NCBI GenBank assembly: GCA_900554895.1
Contig: USIX01000147.1
Coordinates: 1-5,782, forward strand
DNA length: 5,782 bases
From: an uncultured Megamonas sp.
GTDB taxonomy: Bacteria; Bacillota; Negativicutes; Selenomonadales; Selenomonadaceae
Reading direction: 5' to 3'
The notes below the pieces were generated by a model. The model was given only the letters and a program-made list of their open reading frames with translations. It was not told the origin of the DNA and did no database searches. The translations under genes and the position numbers were made by a program. This document shows positions 1-5,782 of the stretch, piece after piece. Each line of letters begins with the position of its first letter. Within the stretch, counting starts at the first letter, position 1.

Positions 1-115
1 ATTCATAATGAGTTTTTTATTTTTTTAGATGTTGCACTTCATTATACAATCCATCATTTAAAAATTCTCCCAATATTTAAATATTTATTTATTATATATA
101 AATCCATTTTTATTT

Positions 116-147
116 GAGAAGCAGTCCATTTAAATAAACTGCTTCCC
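116..147 (-). terminator. hairpin after the last gene; atypical terminator or 3'-end stabiliser
   Basis: Located about 30 bases past the sulfoquinovosidase stop. In minus-strand RNA the arms GGGAAGCAGU and ACUGCUUCUC pair over ten positions with one G-U. The stem continues through two G-U pairs and two A-U pairs to a UUAA tetraloop, giving about 14 pairs. In plus-strand RNA those G-U positions become C-A mismatches, so the structure favours the operon's strand. The following bases are CAAAUAAAAAUGG after the stem, so there is no U-run. Its place at the operon end suggests termination or 3'-end protection, but a standard intrinsic terminator is not met. Confidence 0.5.
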
Positions 148-175
148 TATTTATATTTATGCCATTAGCAGGTTA

Positions 176-2188
176 TTAATTAATAGTTTTTATTTCTGTA
201 AACAGCTCTGTCCATTTGCTGCCCTTGCGGAAGAATACAGGCGGTTTACCAATAGGAGCGTCTACTGTGATACTCTGTCCGCCGCAAATTTCCCGGTCAT
301 ACCATACATCTACCCAAGTTTCACCTACAGGGAGATATACCTGCCATTCTTTAATATCTTTCTGCCATACAGGAGCTACAAGCATATCCGGACCGAACAT
401 AAATTCTGTCTGCATATCGTATGTTTTAATATCGTTTTCAAAATGAACGAACAATGGACGCTGTACAGGATAGCCCTTTTTGCTTGCTTCTTCGGATAAA
501 GATTTGAGATAAGGTTTTAAGTGGCGATGAATTTTCGTCATGCGCGCAAGATGTGCCATAGTGCCTGCATCCTGGTCAAACTGGAAATTTTCATATGGAC
601 GGTTGCATTCATGCGTTCTCATCATGGAAGTAAATACCGCCATATCCACCCAGCGGTCAAACAGCTCTTTCGTGCGGCGGTTGCCGAATAAGCTGGTATA
701 CCCACCAATATCGCTGTGATGGTAGGCATTACCCAAAAGACCAGAAGAAAGTGCACCGCATATAACGGTAACAAGGCCATCATGACGAGAGAAATCAACT
801 GATTGGTCACCTGCCCAAAGCATTGGACAATATTTCTGTGTTCCCGTTCCACCAGCACGCATAAAGAATGTAACTTCATCTGTCAATCCTCTTTCAGCAA
901 CACCTTTAGCATTTACGGAAGCCCAAAGCGCTGGCCATGCATTGTGCATGATTTTAGCATCTACGCCATTATATAAATAAACATCATCAGTAGGCAGATA
1001 TTCACCAAAATCAGCCATCCATCCTCGTACTCCAAAATCGAGCATATTCTTTTGAATAATTTCTTCTTTAAACCATTCAGCTGCCTCAGGATTTGTAAAA
1101 TCAACAATACCGCAATAAAATTCGCCGAAATCCACAAGAGCCGTTTCACCTTTGGAATTTTTAGCAAAATAGCCTTTTGCTTCGGCAATAGGGAATAATT
1201 CACCGTCCGTGCACAGATACGGACATGCATATGCTAAGAAACGTATACCTCTGTCTTTAAGTTCTTTGATTTTTTCATCTAAGTGAGGATAACGTTTCTT
1301 GCCCCATTTCCAGTCCCAAAAGTTTCTAGTTCCGAAAGATGTTTCACGTACTCCTGCCCAGTCTTCACTCCATACCCCTGCTACAGGTATACCATGATTT
1401 ATAGCGTTTTCCATACGGGAGAACGTACTTCCTTCTCCGCATTTGAGACCTAAAATAACACCATCATAGAGCCAGTCAGGCAGTTGCGGCTGTTTGCCGA
1501 AACGGTCGCTAAGTTTTTCTACGATGCCAAGATACGTATCCGCAGTGAAAAATTCGATGGATTCAGGAACTTCCCAGATTTGCAGTTCATGAAACATTTC
1601 GTTGCGGAAATCAAAATCCGCATAAGCCGTACTATTTACATGGCAGGCATAATAACGAGAAGATACAAACGTAGGCTGTGGATAATTAGTATGATAGTAA
1701 TCACCGCCGGCTTTATTATATTTATCCGAAAGAAACGTTATTTCCGTCGTTTTATCGCGTCCTACACCCGGTTCAGAAGTCCAAAGAGGAAAATGTCTGC
1801 CTCTCAGATTGAAATAGGACATCTGTTCACCGCAACCCCAAACGTATTCTTCTTTTTGTGCCGGAATTCTAATCCAGATACGGTTTATTGTTTCATCACA
1901 TGCTTTGATATTAATTTTTACATGATTGTCTTTTAACTCTGAAAATAATTCAATTTCCGGCTGTGCTTGCGGACATACGGAAAGCATGATTTTACCGTCT
2001 TTTTCTTTTGCCGCTTTTAGTGGATATCTTTCGATAACATAATCTTCAATATCGAAGTTACCGCGATAAATATCCATTTTCTCTTTGCCCTTGCCGACAA
2101 AAATTGCTGGATTTTCTTCACTGTGTGTAAATAAGATCTTATCGCCTTCTATTATGGAAAAACCTTTTTCATTAAATTGCAGTTCCAT
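176..2188 (-). CDS. yihQ: sulfoquinovosidase, glycoside hydrolase family 31 (YihQ-like)
   Basis: Hydrolyses alpha-sulfoquinovosides such as sulfoquinovosyl-glycerol (from the plant and cyanobacterial sulfolipid) to sulfoquinovose plus the aglycone. The 670-residue length is close to E. coli YihQ (678), and similarity as recalled runs along the whole protein, for example GCGEQMSYFNLRG (118-130), PLWTSEPGVGR (134-144) and IGKPPVFFR (646-654). The nucleophile is Asp393 in WMADFGEYLPT (390-400) and the acid/base Asp461 in WAGDQSVDF (458-466). The sulfonate-recognition residues are Lys249 (LGLKCG), Glu275 (WSEDW), Arg288 and Trp291 (FGTRNFWDW), and Tyr497 (DIGGYTSLF). Their spacing matches E. coli Gln262, Gln288, Arg301, Trp304 and Tyr508; Lys and Glu replace the two glutamines, the variant known from the Agrobacterium enzyme. 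There is no signal peptide, so the glycoside must be imported intact. GGAGG lies seven bases before the ATG, and the gap after the kinase gene is only 16 bases, so the two are almost certainly co-transcribed. An ordinary alpha-glucosidase or xylosidase is unlikely given the full signature. Confidence 0.93.
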   Translation of the reverse strand: MELQFNEKGFSIIEGDKILFTHSEENPAIFVGKGKEKMDIYRGNFDIEDYVIERYPLKAAKEKDGKIMLSVCPQAQPEIELFSELKDNHVKINIKACDETINRIWIRIPAQKEEYVWGCGEQMSYFNLRGRHFPLWTSEPGVGRDKTTEITFLSDKYNKAGGDYYHTNYPQPTFVSSRYYACHVNSTAYADFDFRNEMFHELQIWEVPESIEFFTADTYLGIVEKLSDRFGKQPQLPDWLYDGVILGLKCGEGSTFSRMENAINHGIPVAGVWSEDWAGVRETSFGTRNFWDWKWGKKRYPHLDEKIKELKDRGIRFLAYACPYLCTDGELFPIAEAKGYFAKNSKGETALVDFGEFYCGIVDFTNPEAAEWFKEEIIQKNMLDFGVRGWMADFGEYLPTDDVYLYNGVDAKIMHNAWPALWASVNAKGVAERGLTDEVTFFMRAGGTGTQKYCPMLWAGDQSVDFSRHDGLVTVICGALSSGLLGNAYHHSDIGGYTSLFGNRRTKELFDRWVDMAVFTSMMRTHECNRPYENFQFDQDAGTMAHLARMTKIHRHLKPYLKSLSEEASKKGYPVQRPLFVHFENDIKTYDMQTEFMFGPDMLVAPVWQKDIKEWQVYLPVGETWVDVWYDREICGGQSITVDAPIGKPPVFFRKGSKWTELFTEIKTIN

Positions 2189-2195
2189 TTATTTG

Positions 2196-2200
2196 CCTCC
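2196..2200 (-). promoter_or_regulatory. ribosome binding site of the sulfoquinovosidase gene
   Basis: The minus strand reads GGAGG, seven bases before the ATG at 2186-2188, the strongest Shine-Dalgarno site in the window. It occupies the 16-base gap after the kinase stop codon and supports the MELQFNEK start, about 12 residues shorter at the N-terminus than E. coli YihQ. Confidence 0.85.
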
Positions 2201-2204
2201 TTTA

Positions 2205-3971
2205 TTATGCTTTAAAATTAAGGCTGCTTGTAAGTTCAGTGAAAATAACACCTAATGCATATGCACCTGCATCTGGATAACCGATACTTCTTTCACCGAC
2301 TGTACCAGCTCTACCCATACGCGCCACAATTTCTTTTGTTTTATCTGCACCTTTTACGGCTGCTTTTGCTCCGTTTTCAAATGCATTCTGCATACTGCAC
2401 TGATATTTTGCCGCATCCTTCCACATATCAGCACATGGAACAAGTGCATCAATTAGAGTCTTATCACCGACAACGGCACCTCTGCCAAATGCACGTTTAC
2501 CTACAGCCTGAATACCATCCACTGCTCCCTGCATCATCTGGGCAAATTCTGCTACAGTTATTTCCTGTTTACCTTCACAACATTTACCTGCTGTTTTGAA
2601 AGCAAATCCCCATACAGGACCAGATGCACCACCACAGTATTCCATGATAACCATAGAACATGCTTCTAGGAATGAACCGATATCTTTTGCCTGAGAGAGT
2701 ACTTCATGCCACTGGCGTTTTAATTCTTTAAATCCTTTTGCTACACTCATACCAAAGTCACCGTCGCCTGCATGTGAATCTAATTCACAGAACGGTACTT
2801 CATTACGGATAATAATTTCACTCATTTTATCAATAATATAAATCATATTATTTAATGAAATTTTATTATCTGTTACATTAGCATAAGCTGCATCTGTTTC
2901 TACATCAAAAGATACTTCTTTTACTGTTTTATTTTCATCTATAGCCATAATATCAGCAATATTAGCATCCTGTTCATTTGCCATTACTTTAAATGACGGT
3001 GTATCAGCCGGTGCTGTTAAGTAGAATTTAAGTTCATCGTCCAGTTTCAAAATTGAAACGGACGCTCCTGCCATATCGATACTTGTCATATAGTTACCGA
3101 TAAAAATACGCGCCGGTTTCAATTTTTTAGCAACTAAATCTTTTGTTACTGCATAGTTCAGTAAATTAAGCTCCATCTGCGGTGTTGCACCGAAACCGTT
3201 GATTAATACTGCAATTTCATCATTTTCTGCTAAATTCAAATCTTTTACTAACGCATCCGTCATTCTTTCTGCTAATTTATCAGCTGTAGATATTTTTTCT
3301 CTTTTAATACCTGGTTCGCCGTGAATACCTACACCATATTCGATTTCATCTTCACCTAACTCAAACGTCGGTGTACCTTTAGCAGGAACTGTGCAGGAAG
3401 TGAGTGCAAAACCGATACTTCTTACATTGTCGGCTGCTTTTTGTGCAATACGTTTTACTTCGGCAAGTTCAAGACCTTTTTCCGCTGCTGCACCGGCAAT
3501 TTTATGCACAAATACCGTTCCGGCAACACCACGACGACCTACAGTATACAAACTATCCTGTACGGCAATATCATCTTCAACTTTTACGTAATCTACCGTA
3601 AGTCCATCCATTTCCGCAAGATAAGCAGCACTTTGGAAATTCATCATATCGCCACTGTAATTTTTGATGATGAGCAATGTACCTTTGTCGCTTGCCGTCT
3701 GTTTAATTGCCTGATAAACTTGTACCTGGGAAGGCGAAGCGAACACATCACCACATACAGCTGCATCGAGCATGCCTTTGCCGACAAAACCTGCATGAGC
3801 TGGTTCATGGCCACTGCCGCCGCCACTGATTAAACTTACTTTATCTGTATTAATTGTTTTTTTCTTTACAATTTTATATTTATCAACGAATTCAAGTGTT
3901 GGATTGGCAAGTACGAAACCTTTGCACATTTCCCTTACAATTGTTTCCGGTTTATTAATTATTTTTTTCAT
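2205..3971 (-). CDS. dihydroxyacetone kinase, ATP-dependent, fused DhaK-DhaL
   Basis: Phosphorylates dihydroxyacetone to dihydroxyacetone phosphate, feeding lower glycolysis. The 588-residue protein joins both kinase halves, the arrangement of ATP-dependent rather than PTS-dependent enzymes. The DhaK domain (about 1-335) has GGGSGHEPAHAG (50-61; His55), NYSGDMMNF (104-112; Asp108) and GIHGEPGI (215-222), whose His217 is the residue that covalently holds the substrate carbonyl. A linker of roughly 335-375 leads to the DhaL domain, with LDSHAGDGDFG (397-407), whose Asp398, Asp403 and Asp405 bind the Mg-ATP pair, then GGASGPVWG (447-455), GDKTLIDALVP (502-512) and GERSIGYPDAGA (559-570). All key residues are present. 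The usual His of GDGDHG is Phe406, a position that varies in fused enzymes. AGGAAG lies six bases before the ATG. The 105-base upstream gap contains a perfect inverted repeat, so this gene and the next could have separate control. Related kinases act on L-erythrulose or other short ketoses; the adjacent glycerol dehydrogenase favours dihydroxyacetone. Confidence 0.93.
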   Translation of the reverse strand: MKKIINKPETIVREMCKGFVLANPTLEFVDKYKIVKKKTINTDKVSLISGGGSGHEPAHAGFVGKGMLDAAVCGDVFASPSQVQVYQAIKQTASDKGTLLIIKNYSGDMMNFQSAAYLAEMDGLTVDYVKVEDDIAVQDSLYTVGRRGVAGTVFVHKIAGAAAEKGLELAEVKRIAQKAADNVRSIGFALTSCTVPAKGTPTFELGEDEIEYGVGIHGEPGIKREKISTADKLAERMTDALVKDLNLAENDEIAVLINGFGATPQMELNLLNYAVTKDLVAKKLKPARIFIGNYMTSIDMAGASVSILKLDDELKFYLTAPADTPSFKVMANEQDANIADIMAIDENKTVKEVSFDVETDAAYANVTDNKISLNNMIYIIDKMSEIIIRNEVPFCELDSHAGDGDFGMSVAKGFKELKRQWHEVLSQAKDIGSFLEACSMVIMEYCGGASGPVWGFAFKTAGKCCEGKQEITVAEFAQMMQGAVDGIQAVGKRAFGRGAVVGDKTLIDALVPCADMWKDAAKYQCSMQNAFENGAKAAVKGADKTKEIVARMGRAGTVGERSIGYPDAGAYALGVIFTELTSSLNFKA

Positions 3972-3977
3972 AATATT

Positions 3978-3983
3978 CTTCCT
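3978..3983 (-). promoter_or_regulatory. ribosome binding site of the dihydroxyacetone kinase gene
   Basis: The minus strand reads AGGAAG, six bases before the ATG at 3969-3971. It lies just downstream, in the direction of transcription, of the inverted repeat (10 bases from its edge), so a hairpin there would not bury the site but would end very close to it. Confidence 0.7.
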
Positions 3984-3993
3984 TTTATCTATG

Positions 3994-4058
3994 GTTAAAT
4001 AATAGTCTGCATATTGTGAGAAGAAAATGTGTAGAGTACGGACAGACTATTATTTAAC
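3994..4058. repeat. perfect 16-bp inverted repeat in the gldA-kinase gap
   Basis: The left arm GTTAAATAATAGTCTG (3994-4009) and the right arm CAGACTATTATTTAAC (4043-4058) are exact reverse complements separated by 33 bases. They sit in the only sizeable gap inside the operon (105 bases), between the glycerol dehydrogenase stop and the kinase ribosome binding site. As RNA the arms would form a mostly A-U stem. No run of U follows on the minus strand, so it is not an ordinary intrinsic terminator. It could be paired operator half-sites for a regulator, an mRNA processing or stabilising hairpin, or part of an internal promoter region. No flanking target duplication is seen that would suggest a small transposable element. 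I saw no further copy of the arm in the window. Confidence 0.85.
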
Positions 4059-4076
4059 ACGCTACGGATTTAACTG

Positions 4077-5213
4077 TTATGCCTTATGGCACTGTTTATA
4101 TTCTTTACCGATTTTATCTGCTGTGATGATAGCAGCAGCTACATCTTCCACCGTAATCGGGAACGGCATAGAATGAATGGATTCTTCTGGAATACAGGAT
4201 TTTTCTGCTACCTGCATGAGTTCTTCATCAGTGATTGTATCTACGCCGATATCTTCAAGGCATACAGGCAGACCTACTGCCAGACAGAATTCAAGTACTT
4301 CATTGAGTTCTTCTTTCGGCGCATTTTCAAGTACAAGCTGACAAATCGTACCGAATGCCACTTTTTCTCCGTGCATATATTTATGGCTGCCTTCTAAAAT
4401 AGTAAGACCGTCGTGAATTGCATGAGCCGCAGCAAGTCCGCCGCTTTCAAATCCAATACCGGACAACAGTACATTCGTTTCAATAATATTTTCCAATGCC
4501 TGTGTAACTTTTTTGCATTCGCAGGCCTGTTTTGCCTTTATGCCGTTTTCAAGCAACATTTCATAACACGTTTTTGCAAAAATGAATGCTGCATTCGTCG
4601 ATTTTGCACTGCCGCATAATCCTTCACGATAACCGCATGGGAGACCTGCATTTACATTGGCAAAAGCTCTCGTTGTTGCGCGTGCTTCAAAATAAGTGGA
4701 CAGTGCATCCCCCATGCCAGATACGAGAAAACGAACAGGAGCGTTAGCAATTACTGTAGTATCAATTAAGATAACGCTAGGACTCTGTTTAAAATAAGCA
4801 TAATCATCAAATGCTCCGTCTGGTGTATACAGTACGGCTGAATGACTTGTCGGTGCATCCGTTGCTACGATTGTCGGCACAATGATAAGTGCATCACCCT
4901 GTGCTACACATTTTGCCGTATCAATTGCTTTACCACCGCCAAGACCGATTGTGCAGTCGCATTTATTTTCTTTAGCAACTTCCTGAAGTCTTGCTACCTC
5001 CTGACGGGAACACTGACCGCAAAAAGAGCTTGTTACGAATTTCACGCCGAATTTTTCAGCTGTTTTATCAAGTTTATCCTGAACACGTGCGATATCGTCT
5101 GGATGAGCAATTAAAAGTGCAGTTTTACCGTAAGTAGATACGAAATAACCAAGATTTAAAAGTTCATCTTCACCCTGAACATATTTTGTCGGACAAATAA
5201 ATGCTTTTCTCAT
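4077..5213 (-). CDS. gldA: glycerol dehydrogenase (iron-containing alcohol dehydrogenase family, GldA type)
   Basis: Interconverts glycerol and dihydroxyacetone with NAD(H); cytosolic, metal-dependent. The 378-residue protein shows the NAD-binding GLGGGKAIDTAK (90-101), the GldA signature PTIVATDAPTS (113-123), and the metal ligands Asp169 (GMGDAL), His264 (AAAHAIHDG) and His281 (MHGEKVAFG). The spacing of the two histidines (17) equals that of E. coli GldA. Compared with my recollection of E. coli GldA (367 residues), about 12 extra residues, containing two cysteines, lie in 183-205 just after the metal-binding helix. The start is set by AGAGGG seven bases upstream. The gene follows the beta-HAD gene by 27 bases and precedes the dihydroxyacetone kinase by 105, so product and substrate of the two enzymes match. 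It may oxidise glycerol released from sulfoquinovosyl-glycerol, or reduce dihydroxyacetone to glycerol as an electron sink. A related C3 substrate, including a sulfonated one, cannot be excluded because some iron-type dehydrogenases act on sulfonates. Confidence 0.9.
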   Translation of the reverse strand: MRKAFICPTKYVQGEDELLNLGYFVSTYGKTALLIAHPDDIARVQDKLDKTAEKFGVKFVTSSFCGQCSRQEVARLQEVAKENKCDCTIGLGGGKAIDTAKCVAQGDALIIVPTIVATDAPTSHSAVLYTPDGAFDDYAYFKQSPSVILIDTTVIANAPVRFLVSGMGDALSTYFEARATTRAFANVNAGLPCGYREGLCGSAKSTNAAFIFAKTCYEMLLENGIKAKQACECKKVTQALENIIETNVLLSGIGFESGGLAAAHAIHDGLTILEGSHKYMHGEKVAFGTICQLVLENAPKEELNEVLEFCLAVGLPVCLEDIGVDTITDEELMQVAEKSCIPEESIHSMPFPITVEDVAAAIITADKIGKEYKQCHKA

Positions 5214-5220
5214 TTTAATA

Positions 5221-5226
5221 CCCTCT
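5221..5226 (-). promoter_or_regulatory. ribosome binding site of the glycerol dehydrogenase gene
   Basis: The minus strand reads AGAGGG, seven bases before the ATG at 5211-5213. It lies in the 27-base gap after the TAG of the reductase gene and fixes the start at MRKAFICP, which matches the expected N-terminus of the family. Confidence 0.75.
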
Positions 5227-5240
5227 TTTTCCTTCTATAA

Positions 5241-5782
5241 CTATTTAATAACTTTATAAACTGCTACGCAGTCTTCCATACCATAACCAGCTTCATCCGC
5301 TTTTTCGAAATAAGATTTAGCAAGTTTGGTAAATTCTGCACTGAAACCCCAGGCATCACCCATTTCACAACCGAGACGAACATCTTTAAGTGCCAGTTTC
5401 ACACCAAAGCGGTTTGCATAATCGCCAGCAAGCATAAGCGGACCTCTCATATGAAGCTGTGCAGAATCTGCTCCTGTATCTGCTAAAAGTTCCTGGAATA
5501 ATTTACCGTCAATACCTGCTTTTTCACAAAGACGCATACCTTCAGATAAAACGGCAAGGTCTGTCATACCGACCATATTGCTGATTAATTTAAAAGCGTA
5601 TGCCTGTCTTGCACCGCCCATATAATATACAGGGGAACCTACGATTTCAAGAATTTCTTTTACTTTATCAAATGTTTCCTGCTTACCGCCAGCAAAAATC
5701 GGTTGCTGAGCTTTTTCGGCTTGTGCCGGACCTTTTCCAAGCGGACAACCCATAAAGCCGATACCTTTCTGAGCTGCGAAAG
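5241..5782 (-). CDS. beta-hydroxyacid dehydrogenase family reductase, probable sulfolactaldehyde reductase (5' end outside window)
   Basis: NAD(P)-dependent reductase of the 3-hydroxyisobutyrate dehydrogenase (beta-HAD) family; in this operon the likely reaction is reduction of 3-sulfolactaldehyde to 2,3-dihydroxypropane-1-sulfonate in the cytosol. About 179 residues are visible. The frame stays open to the right edge, so the ATG at 5753 is internal and the N-terminal Rossmann domain (roughly 115 residues of a usual 290-300) lies outside. Numbering from the first full codon, the substrate loop reads CPLGKGPAQAE (12-22), where most family members have a VSGG-type loop; the basic Lys16 aligns with the Arg of the YihU loop GRTSANA. 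FKLISN (63-68) contains the family's catalytic lysine (Lys64), and LALKDVRLG is the conserved helix of the C-terminal all-alpha domain. The gene ends with TAG, 27 bases before the glycerol dehydrogenase start. Family membership is firm. The sulfolactaldehyde substrate is inferred from loop and context; tartronate semialdehyde, hydroxyisobutyrate or another short hydroxyacid remains possible. Confidence 0.85.
   Translation of the reverse strand, partial: FAAQKGIGFMGCPLGKGPAQAEKAQQPIFAGGKQETFDKVKEILEIVGSPVYYMGGARQAYAFKLISNMVGMTDLAVLSEGMRLCEKAGIDGKLFQELLADTGADSAQLHMRGPLMLAGDYANRFGVKLALKDVRLGCEMGDAWGFSAEFTKLAKSYFEKADEAGYGMEDCVAVYKVIK

Noticed and set aside
13..26. T-rich run as the tail of a plus-strand terminator from a gene to the left
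   Set aside because: The window begins only 12 bases before it, so no stem can be seen; the run may be plain AT-rich sequence.
25..57. Ten-codon minus-strand reading frame (MMDCIMKCNI) with GGGAG upstream
   Set aside because: Too short and in AT-rich DNA where such frames arise easily; no supporting feature.
1484..1936. Plus-strand open frame of 150 codons
   Set aside because: It lies opposite the conserved sulfoquinovosidase gene, has no recognisable domain and a composition typical of an antisense shadow.
2751..2782. GDGDFG instead of GDGDHG as a sign of an inactive DhaL domain
   Set aside because: The three metal-binding aspartates and all other ATP-site motifs are intact, and this position varies among fused dihydroxyacetone kinases.
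3441..3833. Plus-strand open frame of 130 codons and overlapping smaller ones
   Set aside because: All are antisense to the DhaK domain of the kinase, whose motifs are complete; the translations show no domain.
3994..4058. Small transposable element (MITE) with 16-bp terminal inverted repeats
   Set aside because: Only 65 bases long, no flanking direct repeats and no second copy in the window.
3972..4076. Sigma-70 promoter driving the kinase and sulfoquinovosidase genes
   Set aside because: A TATTAT hexamer exists inside the inverted repeat but no convincing -35 box stands at the right distance; AT-rich DNA gives such matches by chance.
5751..5753. ATG in the reductase gene as a true start, giving a 170-residue protein
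   Set aside because: The frame is open to the window edge, the protein would lack the whole NAD-binding domain, and residues just before this ATG continue the family alignment.

Overview
The window is a single block of four co-directional genes on the minus strand, read from the right edge to the left. The order of transcription is a 3-hydroxyisobutyrate-dehydrogenase-family (beta-HAD) reductase cut by the right edge, a glycerol dehydrogenase of the GldA type, a fused ATP-dependent dihydroxyacetone kinase (DhaK-DhaL), and a glycoside hydrolase family 31 enzyme. The last is recognisable as a sulfoquinovosidase (YihQ-like). Gaps are 27, 105 and 16 bases, so an operon is likely. No gene was found on the plus strand.

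The DNA is AT-rich, the genes have Shine-Dalgarno sites close to GGAGG, and the fused kinase and GldA are typical of fermentative anaerobes. This suggests a low-GC Firmicutes (Bacillota) bacterium, quite possibly from a gut or similar anoxic habitat. Species or family cannot be assigned from the sequence alone.

The key to the window is the GH31 protein. Besides the two catalytic aspartates it carries the residues that bind the sulfonate of sulfoquinovose: Lys249, Glu275, Arg288, Trp291 and Tyr497, the KERWY form of the signature. The locus is therefore read as part of a sulfoglycolysis (plant sulfolipid sugar) operon. The beta-HAD enzyme is then the likely sulfolactaldehyde reductase, making 2,3-dihydroxypropane-1-sulfonate.

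The glycerol dehydrogenase and dihydroxyacetone kinase are not part of the textbook sulfoglycolytic routes. Two explanations fit. They may salvage the glycerol released when the sulfoquinovosidase cleaves sulfoquinovosyl-glycerol, with NADH reoxidised by sulfolactaldehyde reduction. Alternatively they may handle free dihydroxyacetone released by aldol cleavage of non-phosphorylated sulfofructose. Isomerase, aldolase or transaldolase, transporter and regulator genes are not in the window and would be expected to the right.

Two non-coding structures stand out. One is a perfect 16-bp inverted repeat in the 105-base gap between the dehydrogenase and kinase genes. The other is a hairpin 30 bases after the last gene whose pairing is complete only in the minus-strand RNA. 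The leftmost 175 bases hold that hairpin and otherwise AT-rich DNA with no supportable gene.
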